The notes under the pieces were generated by a model. That model ran no database searches. It worked only from the letters and a program-made list of their open reading frames with translations, and was not told where the DNA came from. From Triatoma infestans (taxonomy: Eukaryota > Arthropoda > Insecta > Hemiptera > Reduviidae), in the NCBI GenBank assembly GCA_011037195.1, contig JAAEAF010002754.1:1-64000 (forward strand): a DNA stretch of 64,000 bases, written 5' to 3'. Shown in pieces: positions 12,680-27,000 of the stretch. Both the position numbers and the translations under genes were made by a program. Numbering within the stretch: position 1 is the first letter of the stretch; each line of letters starts with the position of its first letter.

Positions 12680-13060
12680 TTTCTTTCTTACAACTGTAAG
12701 AGGAAGTACTGTGATCGTGTCAAATTTTTTATATCGAATTAATTATTATCGATTTTTTTACCAGAAATACACGTTTTGAAGTCCCCTAAGTTAGAAAAAA
12801 TTGTTTTTACCTTTTAGAAATTAGTCTCTCTCTCTCTCTCTCTCTCTTCTCTTTCTATCGCTCCTATTTCTCCTGTAATTGTGTGTGTGACCAGCATAAC
12901 GTAATAACAGAAAGTCGTGGAAAGTTCAAACTTGATATTCCACCAGGAGGAGACCTGACAATAAGGTTTTAGTAAAAAATCAATCAATCTTAATCCACGT
13001 TACTGAGTGGATTTTTCAGTTTTTGCCATTTTCTCGGAAATCGCTCCAACGATTTTTTTT
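12680..13060 (-). repeat. Family U interspersed repeat, minus copy
   Basis: Contains, reversed, the family U blocks: ttcctcttacagttgtaag, a cttcaaaacgtgtatttctgg block, cagacacacac-like dinucleotides and gaatatcaagtttgaacttt. A (TC)n run at 12823-12846 lies inside it. Confidence 0.55.
12820..12850 (+). repeat. (TC)n microsatellite
   Basis: Alternating tc run; other simple repeats in the window are (TAA)n at 13677-13703, (TG)n at 18599-18617, (TTA)n at 27248-27270 and (AAT)n at 49786-49802. Confidence 0.85.
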
Positions 13061-15096
13061 GTTTTAATTTTTGGGTTATCAACTACATATATAAAGAGCC
13101 AAAACTTTTATTTGAAACATTTTATTAAGTTTAGATTTTCTTATTGATATAACCTTAAAGACAACTTACCAAGAATTATAAGTTTATAGAGATTGGTTAA
13201 TTATAACTGTGTAAATTACATTAAGAGAAAGTCCTGTGGGTTTCACAATTCTTTTTTTTTTGATTTGTAAAATTTAAACGTATAATATTTGGATACCACT
13301 TTAGGAAAAAGCTTAAGGTCACTGCTCACCCTAAATCACTAAAAATGAATTTTTCGAAAAAATGTCGTAAGATACAAATCACAGAACTATACTTGTGTAT
13401 AAGTACAAAATTGTTTGTATGATAGAGAATTATCATTAAGTATAAGATACGTGATTAAAAATCGTTGTACCATTTTCGAGTAACTTTTTTTTTTAAGTAA
13501 CAGTAAGCATATGCTTATATTATTCATTCCTGACGTCAACACTGCATACCGAAAATTAGTAAAAATGTTGGTTACCTAAGCTAGAGATTGTAACCTTACA
13601 AAGACAGCCAGTACCGCTGGGTCATGTATGCTGAGATGGAGGAAATTAATTGAAAATTCATAAAATTGCCTGGATCATTAATAATAATAATAATAATAAT
13701 AATCTTATTTTAGAATTATTGAGTAAGTAAAAATTACTGTATCGTTGCATGAATTTTACAGAATTTTAATAAGATATTTGGGTGAAAGGTTCTTAACCCT
13801 TTCAATGGATAGAGATTTGTAATATATATACATATCTATAGAGAAAGAGTGTGAGAGAGAGACACACACAAACACAATAAGAGAGGGGAAATATATTCAA
13901 GAATGAGAGAGAATGAAACAGAGAATTTAGAGAGAATAAAAAACGAGATCTCTCTGTATTGGCTGAAGAACGCACCTGTAAATGAACAAAAAATAGATAT
14001 TGTTTCATGCAGTGTTGCTCTCTCTTGTACCATATCCACACAACGTTCTACGCTTTCGCTTCCCGGCCCTAAACTAAACTGGAAAAAAAGTTATATATAT
14101 ATAAATAAAAAATAATGGAGAGAGAACAAGATACGAAAGACTGGAAAAAAAAATTACCTCAGCGGTGGTGGGCGAACGATGCTGTGTTCCACCGCATCTA
14201 TTCGTAACCCTGTGTGGAGATCAAACTTATGTTTTTTGTAACCTCTCTCTCTCCAAACTCTTTGGACACGGACAGTTTTTAAGGGCTCCAGTAGCCAGCA
14301 ACTCCTATCATGCCATGCTTGTCATTCCTCTCTGTCTCTTTTTATTTCATTTTATTTTTTGTTATTGTTTTTTCTCTCTCTTTTTATTTTATTTTTTTTG
14401 TTTTGTTTAAACCGCTTTCGTTTCATCACTCTACAGAAGTCTATTTCAGTTAAACTCTGTTTCATATTGAAACAACCAACTTTGGTTTGTATGAATAGAT
14501 TTTCTTTAAAATCTAAATTGAAGTTTAAACATTTTTTGACGTACATAAGATAATAAAATGATTAGTGTGTTTAGGTCCCAATTGTGGAAAATAAATTTTT
14601 ATTATGATAGCTGGGCTACTATTGGTCCCATCGACTGGTTCCTGTAAAAACAGTGGATAATAACTTGAAGAATTAATTGAAATCAATTCCATGCAAAACC
14701 TAGGGCATTTGGATTGAGTTCGCGTCAATAGTTTGATATAAACCGACGTTTTTCCATATTACATTAGAATTTTCAGGGAAATTGTTAGTTGGAGTTTTGG
14801 ACCAACACTTGGACATCAATTGCAATGATTGTAAAATAATAGACAAATTAGGTAGTACGTGGAGCCTAGTTTCTTTCTTGGTTGCCCGCCTATACTTGAT
14901 CGATTATCTATCGAAGACATCAAAATATCTTTCCTACTGCTTTGCTGCTAACGGTTCAGGAAGTCCATTTTCTCCATTTACACCCAATTCAAAGTCAGGG
15001 CGGACATATATTCAAAAAATGAAACAGATTTTATAGAAAAAGTCTAATGCTTTTAAAACAATGTAACCACAATAGAATTTTTTTTTTATGTTTCAG
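13061..15096. other. Sequence upstream of the first visible Nab exon
   Basis: Partial family U blocks at 13290-13500, a (TAA)n run, and GA-rich low-complexity sequence at 13840-14130. A frame at 14940-15010 (GSGSPFSPFTPNSKSG) resembles linker sequence, but its donor phase does not match the next exon. Confidence 0.4.
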
Positions 15097-18000
15097 GTAT
15101 GTTCCGCAGTCCATTGCTAACCAGCGCTACCGGCGGAGCATTTTCGCCGAGACCACCGTTAGCCGCTACACCCTTAGTAGTTAGCCCACAACCTCCTGGA
15201 TTAGCCGTACCACCTCCACCGCCACCTCCGCCTAAGGATACTCCACCTCCATTAGTACATCCAAATCAGTCTACTAGCCCAGCCTTGGTCAGTACACGCA
15301 GTTAATTTCATACTAGATTATTAGATTTAAATAATTAATGTTCTTCTTGAGATAATGTTTAAATTCGAAGGCATAATTGCTTAATTATAGCTTGACTGTA
15401 TAATAGAAATTAAGTTATGTTTCTTAAATTTAAGGTGGACAGTGGATGTCCAAGCGGAAGTCCTAGCGGATCTGGCGGACCAAGTCCTGGACCGCCTGGT
15501 TCTCCCTTACAATTACCACCAGTATTACTGGAAGCCCAAGTGGCCAAATTAGCAGAAGCGGCTCAACTTTTAGTAAATACTCTACCACAAATGGAGCCTA
15601 AGTCGCATACTGCCAAGAAGAAAATGAACAAAGATTTAGAGGTATTTTCATCATTTTTCTATTTTAAATTGGAAAAAGTTGGTTTACATAGAATCCATAT
15701 CCTTATGGATTCTTGGGTTTTCGCAGAGGTTATTGTAAACTTAAAGGGCAACGGAAGAAGCTGAGTGTAGAACGCAATGGCACCTGCCGATTCTCTAAGA
15801 TAAGGAGAACATACATAATATTTCTCTTGATGGACTGCGACGCTTCTTCAGACAGGGTTAGAAGTCTGGGTATATTCCCTACAATACTCCAGGTTACTAG
15901 CATTAATTACCTTGATTAACAAGACTAAAATGGCAAAAAATTAATAAAAAAAATTCACCATTTATTAGACACTATTTGAGAAAAATCAAATCTTAACTTT
16001 AAATAATAAACTATGCTAACATCACTCTACTTAAACAGCAAGAATTTCGGATCCGAACTAAAAAGTCAGCGAAGCATTTAAATATCTGTCTTTCAATCTA
16101 ATATTCTAAAGCGCATGACTATTTGCCTACATTATATTTCTAATGCCGTACTGAAGGAAGTTCTTGCCCGAAATTAGGGAACTCAGTCCTCTAAGCTTAG
16201 ACAGTTGCATGGTGGGCCAGCTCCTCGCCTGCGGAAAAAAAAAAATCTGCTAAAAATGATCATGACAAAATCCTTTAAATTCCTGGGTTCAGTTTTGGAA
16301 GAAGCGGAAGGATGTGAAGAAGAAGTACAAAGAAAGAGTGAACAGGCCCGCTAAGCAGTCAGGATGTTCCACCCGCTTCTGTAGAACAGAATTTTATTTA
16401 AAGAGAATAAAATGTACTTTTTATTCTCTCATCGAGGATATATTCACCTATGGGGCTGAAACCTGGACCACTTCTCAAAGAGTCTGCGTGAAGGTGAAGG
16501 TACTGGAACCTTGGAGTATTAGATGAGATGCTTGCGAAAGACCAAAATGGAAAAAATTAGGGACAAAGATATAAGGAAGGAGATGGAGGTTAAGGAAATA
16601 GTGGAAGAAAGAAGAAAGTATGGTATGGACATCTTAGAAAATGCCGGAAAAAAGATGCCTAGAAAAGTTTAGAAAGTGGATCCTCCAGAGAAAAAGGAGG
16701 AGGGGTAGACCAGCAAGAAGATGGGAGGAGGAGATTGAGGAAAAGATGGCTGAAAAATGGCTGGATAGGGACTTTTGGAGAGAAGGAGTGACCTCATGGC
16801 AACCCAACGCAGGGAAACGCCAGTAAATAAAGTGTATTTCTAATGCCACTATCAATTGCGGTAGGGTTACCCTCTTTTAGGTGCCAGGACATATTAGTAT
16901 ATAAGGCCACGAGATAGCCGACCATCTGACAAGGAAATTTGCAACTCCCTTCTGGGAAGTTGTTTCTAAGAAGAACTTAGAAATTAGGAGGAAACCAAGC
17001 AAGCATTGCTGGACTGAGGCCCGCTAAGACACTTCTGGTGCGTATGTCTAGAAAAGATTAGAAGCGTGCAACAGTCTGAGTAAAAATAGATTTTAGAGGC
17101 TAAGGATTTTCTTAGGATCTATAAGCTTAAAGAACAACGAAAAGGCTGATTGTAGAACGCCATGGTACCCGCAGATTCTCCAAAATATGGAGAGATGCAG
17201 CCATTACTTCTCTTGATAGACTGCGACGCCTCTTCAGATAAGGTTAGAAGTTTTGGTACTTCCCTAGAATGCTCCAGGTTACGAAATTTCTGAAAGAAAT
17301 AGAGCAGGCAAGGATGCTTTGTGTTTACTATGATTAGAGGAGGATGAATAGATCTACAGATTCGCAATGGAACCTCCATGACAAAAATTAAAAAATGGAT
17401 GAAATACAATTTTCTCCTATTGTTGTTTCCATCTTTTTTTAGGAAATTCGGAAAAACGGAATATAACATTCAGAAAATTTAGTTGAGAATTTTAACCGAA
17501 ATCCTTGTGGGGGTGGGCCCCCAAGCGGTTGTCAAATAGTCAGCTTTAATATCAAATTTAAACTAAGTTCAAATTTAGTTTTTTTTTTAAATAATGCAGA
17601 TAGACTATTTCCTAAAACCATGTTTTCATACTCACGGGACCTCAATACATGATTCCAGTGAAAACTTATTTACTTATAAACTTAATTTGAAAAATTAAAC
17701 GCCCATAGTAACTTCCTCTTATAGCTGCAGTGAAAATCATTAATTATGATTAATTACAATGTTGTAAATTGGATGTTGAGGTTCGGTCATACAAAAGAAT
17801 TCTTTTTAAATTTCTACCGACGTTTCGGCAAATTTATTGCCTTCTTCAGGGGCTGTACACAGGTTTTAATAAAATCAATAAAAAATAGAAACAACATAAA
17901 ATATGAACTTAAAATAAATATTTTCAAAATAAAAATTTTTTAAAATAAAGTAAATAAAAAGTATGATTATTATATAGCACATTTAAATTTATTTTAAACC

Positions 18001-21000
18001 ATGTAGAAAATCAATATTAAACTAAATCACAACTATTAAAACTTAGACAATATGTGGCATATAATATATGGAAATAACTTAGGAAATGTACTTACCAAAA
18101 TTTTCAGTTAGAATTACAGTAGTAATTACTCTAGTTTAACGGACATACCATCACCAAGTGTTACGGACATTATTGGATGGGTCAAGGTTTATAAAGGGTT
18201 AAGAGAGCGAATGGGAAAACCGTCTCTTAGTCTGTATGTTATTTTGGAAAGTCCAGGAGATTGTTATAACTGAGGAATAGGTTTTTGGTGTCTGTTCTAA
18301 AATTGATAGATACTTTATCTTTTTTAATATGAATCATTCCAGTATATTTCTTTTTTTATTATTATTGTTGATGGAGAGAATTTTAGTGTTTTCCAATAAT
18401 TACAATGTATCTGGTATTTATGCGTCGTAGCATGCATATTTCGTTTGTTTCTGAGCGGTTTCGGATTTTCATCCATCGTCAGAGCAAATTCAGCAAGTTC
18501 GTGTAGAGAGTTCATTTCAGTGCAACGTTTCTCTTGCGATCACACTTGTTGGTTTGTTGGTTGTAAATTTGTGCAGGAGGTTATAAGGTTATGTTACTAT
18601 GTGTGTGTGTGTGTGTTTAATGATAAAATGGAATTATTATAAATTACTTATCAACATAACAATTTACCTACATATTTTCTCATATTAACCTTGCTTGGAT
18701 TTCACATTTATTTATTATTTGTACAAGCTTTTGATTGTCCATAAACTTTACATTGCCTTTCTTCAAACTCTATCTATTCTTATCAGTACATTACAATCCT
18801 GAAATTTCTTATCGCCTCCCCTCATAAAATTGACTTAATAATACACTTAACACAACTATTAACATTTGGCTATAAAGTATCCCTCAAAACATGCTATTTA
18901 TTATACACTATTTTCTAATGTCTAATCATAATATATAATAATTCCATCTTGTCATTAAAAACACACATACTAACATAATCTTATAACCTCCCGCACATAT
19001 ATAGATACTACTAACAAACGAATAAGAGTGAGGTGTAACAGAAACATTGCATTGAAGTGAACTCTCTACACGAACTTGGTGAATTTGCCCTGACAATGGA
19101 TGAAAATCTGAAACTGGTCACGAACATATGCATGCTATGACGGATAAAATACCAGTTGTTATCCGACCTTAGGGATCCATCCACATATTCAACAAGAAAT
19201 GTATATTTTTTGATTTTCAGGTTTGTTATCAGCACTGTTAAATTTTATGACAATAAAACATATTTATTTCTATTTAATTATTTTTAAAAACCGGCAATAA
19301 ATCCTAAAAATTCATTTTAATTTTATTAGCAGGTTCTTGCAATGTCAGAAGATGACCCAAGGCGAATGGAATTGATAAGAAAATTTGCTGCAATATATGG
19401 CCGATTTGATTGTAAAAGAAAACCGGAAAAACCATTAACATTACACGAAGTAAGTTTTTATTTATTTTTAATTTTTATTTGAAAACTTTATATTACAATA
19501 ACAGGCTACTTTTTTTTTTTATGAAAGATGTAAATATGGGTTTTGGATCAGTCTTCTTATTTTCCCTAAAAGTTTCGGGACTGCTTTCCATCTTCAGTAG
19601 AGCACGCCTTTTGTAATTATTGTTACAATGAAATTTATAAAAATATTTAAAGAAAAAAACTAAAAACTCGTCTAGAGAAAACAAATACATATTACTATTG
19701 GTCTTATATTAAATATAAATAACTCCATGATTGTTTTGAAAAATTATAAACTGAGGAAAGAAGTTCTACTTTGGTTATACAGATTATTGTATTTAGAAAA
19801 TTGTATTAGGAATTAAATATTGTTTTAATGTGCCGAATTAAGTTCTTCTTTATCTGTATTCAAATTGTTGAAGTTTTTAGTTGCAATTAGGTTTATTGAT
19901 TCTTTAACCAGTCTGCTATTAAAATTCCCCGAATCGTTTGGGGAAAAATAAGATCATTGTTTTTTATTAACATTTCTAACCCTAAACTCGATCAAAAATG
20001 GAGGGTTCGAACGAGAATTTCTCAGTTCGTATGTAAATATTATATTGTTTTTTGTTTTTTTTTTTCTTTTCTACGAAATCACAATGTAATTTAATTTCTG
20101 TTTAATACCAAATACACATCATTAAACATTTGTGTATGGTTGTTTGAGTTTGAAAGAGATGAACAGAAGCTTGTGTACAAAATAATACATACATATCTGG
20201 CTTAAAAAAAAAAGCCTATATAAATGAAAAAAATAACAACACAAAGGAGAAGGCTTTAAAAGAAAAAAAAAAATTAAAAAAGACTTCTTAATAGAGACCA
20301 CCAGATGCCGCTCCATGTAAAAAGGGGTAACGGTATGTAGAAATTATTAGAATCTTCATAATAGGTTTTTATATTGTAGTTAGCGATGGCCTACATTTGA
20401 TAAAATTTTAATAAATGAAATGTTATATACTGAATGGAAAAATTATTTTACTTGTTTCTTGCGGCTGATAATGGTTATATCTAAGAAACATATTATATAG
20501 TAACAGTATCATCTATTTCTATAAAATTGATAGTTTAATGCGTTACATTATGAATGGAATTGTGCTCATCTGAAATCTTTGACGGTTCAGATTGAAGCTT
20601 TTATGTAGTTTATTCTTTAGGATCTTGCAAAAAATATTTTTATACCATTCCTCTGGTTTTATTCTCCTGATAGTACTAATAATTTAGGTTACATGTGCCT
20701 AAACTTTACCAGAACATTTCCAATCCATTTACTTCACCAAGTAGGGCCAGATTTGTGTAGCTTAATTTTGTTAACTAATAGATGTCTTTGCAGGTAGCAG
20801 GTTTCACAAAAGAAAATTATGAACAAATAATCGTTTTTAGTTTTTTGCTTTTTTATTAAAGTGGAGAATAAAAAATTAGGTTAATATGCCTTTTGCGTTG
20901 AAAATTTGTTCTTTAATCATCTCTATCATATTATACATCACTAGCAATGCAGGAACCTAATCTTGCAATCCTTCTAAGTTGTTTAATTACCAATCAGATT

Positions 21001-24000
21001 CACCTTGATTGTAATCTTTGATGTGAGTTTATAATCTGTTTGTTAGTTTAATCCATATATTAAAAAGTTTTCCAATCTAGCTGATTGGATGGATAGTTGA
21101 ACAGCATGAAGAAAATCTAATAAAGCACCGTGTACATCCATGTACGTCCTGTTGCATGAGATGTCCCCAATTCCAGTCGACCTATTTCGACGCGAGGGGT
21201 TTAGCCTACAGGCTCCTGGACGATGGAGGATGAGGTTTCGCGACCTGACTAATAAAGTATAATAGGTAGAAAAGAAACTACGAATGAGTTACAATAATGT
21301 TTAAGCAATTAGAGACATTTTCCGTGATAGCCTGCTTCATCTCGATTTCGGGGGCTTGCCCATCCCATCTTCAGGATGCGTTTGTCAGACAGTGTGACAA
21401 CAAAGACTTGCATAGAGCAAATTCAGTTTACACACTCTGAACTTGCCAACCACTACCACAACGATTAAGCAATTATTTGTTTAATATTCTAAGAAACTTC
21501 ATAGCAATTAATTAAACATTATTTTAAATTCTGTGTAAAATCAGTAGCACAAAAATCATGGTTGCATTTGATCTTTATCAAACTATAATAATTAATCATT
21601 AATAATTTGGGACAAATTTTCGTATATAATTCATAGTAGAGAAGTAGAAAGAATCAATCACTGTTTGTTTTCAAAATATCTTTTTATTTTGTTTCGTTTC
21701 CATTGTCAACATACTGAGGATCAATTATTTAATTAAAAAATTAAACATTTTATGATTTGATTAGAATTTTTTTTTTTTACATCAAAATGAAATATATTTT
21801 AAATAGTATCTTTTCTGTTGAATATAATATCTGGATGGGTCCGCAATGCTGAATACATCTGGTATTTTATCCGTCGTAGCATGCATATTTCGTATGTCTC
21901 TGAGCGGTTTCGGATTTTCATCCATCGTCAGAGCAAATTCACCAAGTTCGTGTGGAGAGTTCACTTCAATGTAGTGTATCTCCCCAGATATATACAATCA
22001 ACAACTGTATGTATAACAGAAACATTAAGTTGGAGTGAACGTTCTACACGAACTTGATGAATTTGCTCTGACGATTGATGAAAATCCGAAACCGGTCAGG
22101 AACCTATAAATATGCATGCTACGACGGATAAAATACCAGATAGTATCTTTTCTGTTATGTCACACCAAAAAATCGTTCAAATAGGATTCCGCGCTCCCTA
22201 AACCTCATTTACAGGCCTCTCTCCTGGAATGTACTCTGGGGAAAATATCTGTATGTTTTTGCAAAAATATCAGAAAATCTGGATATTCCAACAAGTGCAA
22301 TGAATCTACTCTTAGTTTACCCCATCCATTGAATTATAAACATTTTCCAAATTTTCACCTTCCCAGTTTTATTCCTTCATGCAGTAGATATTTCCAAAAA
22401 TTATTCATACTGTCATTTAACATGGTTACTTCTCCCAGTTCATTCTCAATAAAACAATTATAAATAAATAAATAAATAAAGTTTTAAAAACCAATAATGA
22501 AATAAGAACTGCACTACTTTAAGCGTATATTTTTATTTATTGGATTGTTCTTTTTAATTGATAAATGTGTTGTATTTTAAATAATGATTATTTTAGGTTT
22601 CAGTGAATGAGGCTGCCGCCCAAATCTGTAGGTTCATGCCTGCCCTACTTACCAGGAGAGATGAACTGTTTCCATTGGCAAGACAAGTTGTACGGGATTC
22701 TGGTTATCACTATTCTAAGGGCCATTCCAAGTAATTAAACTAAGTCTATTTATCTAGTTATTATATAATAATTATTATTGATAAATTCTAATTATTTCAT
22801 TTTTTTTTTCTCTTTATTTTACAGATCCTATGCCCGAGGCTCCACGTTTAATGGAGACCAACCGCATACAAAACGTTGTCGTTACGATCAAATCCTTTCA
22901 CCAGATAGTGAGGAGGTTGTACGTAGAAGACAGGTAAGCGAAAGGAATAATGGAGACGTTAAAAGTCAAGAAAAATCAATTGGGCAATCAAACAATAAGG
23001 ATATTATTGAAATTGAATAGAGAAATATTTGGGGAATCATATTTTTAGTATCATCTGCGTATTTAGGATGAAAGGTTTTGCTTCATGGTTTAACTATGTC
23101 AGTTGGTAGGGATTGTTAGTTGAGAAATGCAGCTTCAAGCTAATCTGAAAGAGCGGGCAAAATAATAATGTACTTTATCAGATAGTAAGGAAGTAAGCAT
23201 TTTTTACTTCCTTCAATTAACTATTTAGTACAAGAAATTAATTGTAAACGATGAGTTCAACATTAACTTTATGGGAACTAACATAATCCTGGAAGCGAAA
23301 GGCAAGTAATTTTCTAATTATTATTAGATACGAATTGAGGTGTGTTGAAGTAGTATTTGAAAGCGTAGTTTATTAGTTTCATCAGTTTGGATACATCCTA
23401 TTATTTTCTTTGTGTCTATTCGGGTAATTCGGTATCACATTCTTCAGATTTTTCAGTAAAAAAGGAAAAAAGCATGCATAAACCATACACATTTTTGTGA
23501 TAATTTCGAACATAATTTATTTCGAATAATTTCACTAAGTTTTAAAGGTCTTCATTGAGTGTGTGGGTATTTTTTTCTCTTTATGTTTTAGAGATAATAA
23601 TAACTTTTCAGATACTTTTCTTAAAAGTTATTTCTTATCACTCAGGGTGATAAAATTTCAAACTTCCACTTGATTCTGTTAAAAGTTTAGGCTTGGACCA
23701 TCGCCTTATGTTTATTGTTGGCAATAGCGGCTGGTGAATAAGCAATGCGACACTGCAGCACTCCCCAGAATAACTACAAAAATTAATTTTTAAATTTATG
23801 ATAAAAAATAATAATAACATAACAATCTTTGCATAATTGTTATTTAAGTACCATTAATAAATCAGTTTTTAAAAAAGAAAAATTTCATCAAGCGTTGCTT
23901 GATGTTGACGCTGCCCAATTCGCAGCGTCAAAAAATGGTTATATTCGGTTATTTCCGAGAAGTTTCGTTTGCCTTAATAATGTGATCCAACTAGTGCTAT

Positions 24001-27000
24001 TGTAGCTGCTCGCCGGGCAGCGTTGATTGCAATTGCCTGTAATATTATAGGTTCTATAACAACAACAAAAATTTATTGTGTTCATTAAACGTTTAACGAT
24101 GAAATATTTATTTTTTCATTCAATAATATTATTTTTTGTAGAATAAAAATATACAATAAATTAAATATTATTTTATAGGTTTTTACACACAAAAAAAATA
24201 AAAATAAAAAACAAAGGTCGTTCCATTCCTAACATTATATTCAGCAAATAGCAGTTAGTACATGATTTCTCAAATAAAAAATTTTAATGAGTTATTCAAA
24301 AATTTTGTGAAGCTAGAACTCGAATAAGATTTTATATTCAAACAATTTTTTTTTTATATTAAGTGGTTATTTGAGAAAAGAAATCATGTTCTCTGTATAA
24401 CTTAAAATATCTTAAATAATTTCCGTGTAAATTTATTTTTAATTAATTTGACTTGAATTTAGATAGGTTTCGTCTTACCCATTCAGCACTCCCACTTGCA
24501 AACTTCACGGACTGCCACTGATTATTGGTCGACCTTAGTGCTGCTATCATTATTACCTTATTTGTTGAGGTTGGGTCCGCAGAGCTTGGAAAGCATCAGA
24601 GATATTTTCCGCGATATCCTTCTTCATTTTATGGTCATCAACGGGTTTCGGGCGTTCGCTCATCATCAGGATGTTTTGATAAAACTGCGGTAACACAGAT
24701 TTTCTCAGAGCAAAATCAGTTTATACACTCAAATATACTGATCTTTCTCTCTGCATGTCTATGTTATCGCACTGTTTTATCAAAACAACCTGATGATGAA
24801 CGAATGCCTGAAACCGGTCATTGCCCACAAAATGAAAAGAATGATATCACGGACAATATCTCTGATTATTACGTTTTTATTTGTAATTAGGATTATTTCG
24901 TCCAGTGTAAAGTTCAAATATATTGACACTGGTTATTGGAATTGTTCAGAGAAAAATATCTATTATTGGACCATATTACATACGGGAATTCTTCCCCTAT
25001 TGTCTTCTCTTCCAGATATCTTAAAGGGAATTCACCAAAATGACCTCAAAATCCCGTCCAACTAACAGAAAAACAGAACATAAGCTGTTGCTGCGAATAT
25101 GGCACCCATTACGTTTGATGCCATCCGTCTCTCTTGTAATGCTTGCCTGATACCAAAGCATTAAATGCACTAAGGTCAAAAATATTTTATGACTTGTTAT
25201 ATAAGTTGAATAACAAAAAAAAAAATATAACGATTTATTTGGGTAAAAGTTTTGTAATAATAAATTTAAAAGTAAGTTTGGTATGTAATAAACTTTTATT
25301 ATAAAGAGTGGACCCGCCTTAGAACTAGTAAATAGAAAATTATTATACAAATATTACTTTGTATAAAATGTTTTAATTACCATTTTTATTTTTATTTGTT
25401 ATTTGATAGTAACGATCAAAAGGTGTTACTAATATATGATGATACCTTCTTGTATTTATCCATATTAAAAGTGTCTGTGACGAGCAACGAAGTGGATGAC
25501 CGGTTGAAGTTGCAACTTCCTCCCTCAATTCTCGCATGAATGCCTTAATTCAGGATAACAGACGTATTACTGTTGAAGTGATAGCTGAAGAAGTGCACGC
25601 GAGTATTGGTACTGTCCGTAACATTATTCAGAATAAGCTGCAGTACAAGAAAAATTGTGCGAGATGGGTTCCAAGACAACTTACGGACGCCCACAAAGAA
25701 AGTGGGGAGGAGATCCTTCCAGATCCCCCTATACCCCCGACCTTGCCCCATCGGACTTCCATTTGTTTGGATGTGGGAAACATTTCACTCGATTGAAGAA
25801 GTTAAAAATCAGGTGCAAAAATGGCTTCGAGATCAACCCAAAGAATTTTATGCCAGTTCCATGCACAAATCAAAAGAACGATGGCACTAGTGTATAAATC
25901 TTGCTGGGGACTATATTGAAAAGTAGCCAAAGTTTTGTATTGATTAAATAATTCTTTTTTGAGCTACAGCGATTTGTCTCGTTACTTATTGAATGACCCT
26001 TGTAGAAGATGCCGTTTTTACTCAGTGGTTAGAGATGTGGAATGCTTCAGTTATAACTGGTTGATGGGTTGTTTTCTACATTATAAATATGTATGGATAC
26101 ATATAGTTTTTTATGGCAAATTAGATTAAATTTCCTGTCTTTTAGTAATTTAATTTTAGATATTAAGATTTGTATGAACACAGGAAAAACAAATAGAAAA
26201 CCAAAATGTTTATTTTCGGTGGAAATCCAAAAAGAAATTGCAATATTTCTGCCATACCAAGAGCAGTTTAATACCAATAATTCTTGCTTGTCGATCGAAT
26301 TTATCAAATTAATTGGTATGGCTGGGCTTCAACAAATTGTATATCGTAATATGAGGAAGTTGAGCAATGGAGTTGAGCGTAATATGAGCAATGGAGGGCC
26401 ATGTGTAGCATAATTGTCATCAGTAATAAAGAACTTAATTTCAATGGCTCGTTATTTATTCATAGTTTGCCAATAATTATTGTGATTGAAAGTAGTAAAG
26501 CAAATGCCCTTCTGAAATTCTAATCCTTATTTCAGTGTAAGCTAGAAAATGGCCTGGATTTAAAAATTACCACTAGTTATACGATCACATGTATGTATAC
26601 TTAAAGATTCAATATCTCTCGATTTTCTTTAAACAAGCACAATATAATGTCATGCATTTTGTTTCTGAAGTTTCTAGAAAAATTAAGAAAGAGCATTATT
26701 ATTATTATTATTGCCTCGTTTGAGAAGTGAACATGCATAGGATAAACAGGCCGAAATCTATATCTCTATCACTGCTTAATGAGTTCTCGAACGAGACACA
26801 CAGTATAGGGCCCTGCTTTTGGGAGGAATTTCTCGTTTCATGATTTTATCATAATTCTATTATAAACATATTTTTCATAATATATTCTTCATTCTAATTG
26901 TATTGCATGCTGGGGAAAGCATTTGTATTGGGTTATTTGAGTACTAAGTAGTTTTGAATGAAGAAAATAAATATTTTTTTTTTAACGAAGAAACTTTTAT

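Noticed and set aside
13802..14553. Several overlapping frames of 64-81 codons
   Set aside because: Low-complexity GA- and T-rich sequence open by composition on both strands.
14940..15036. Possible extra Nab exon (GSGSPFSPFTPNSKSG)
   Set aside because: The linker-like composition is suggestive, but the only GT nearby leaves phase 2 while the next exon needs phase 1.
15713..15919. 68-codon frame right after a Nab exon
   Set aside because: It matches the LINE end at 17.1 kb, so it is transposon debris, and the Nab exon has a good donor at 15642.
26093..26413. 106-codon open frame in a Nab intron
   Set aside because: No recognisable domain; composition is that of the surrounding AT-rich DNA, with another frame open on the opposite strand.
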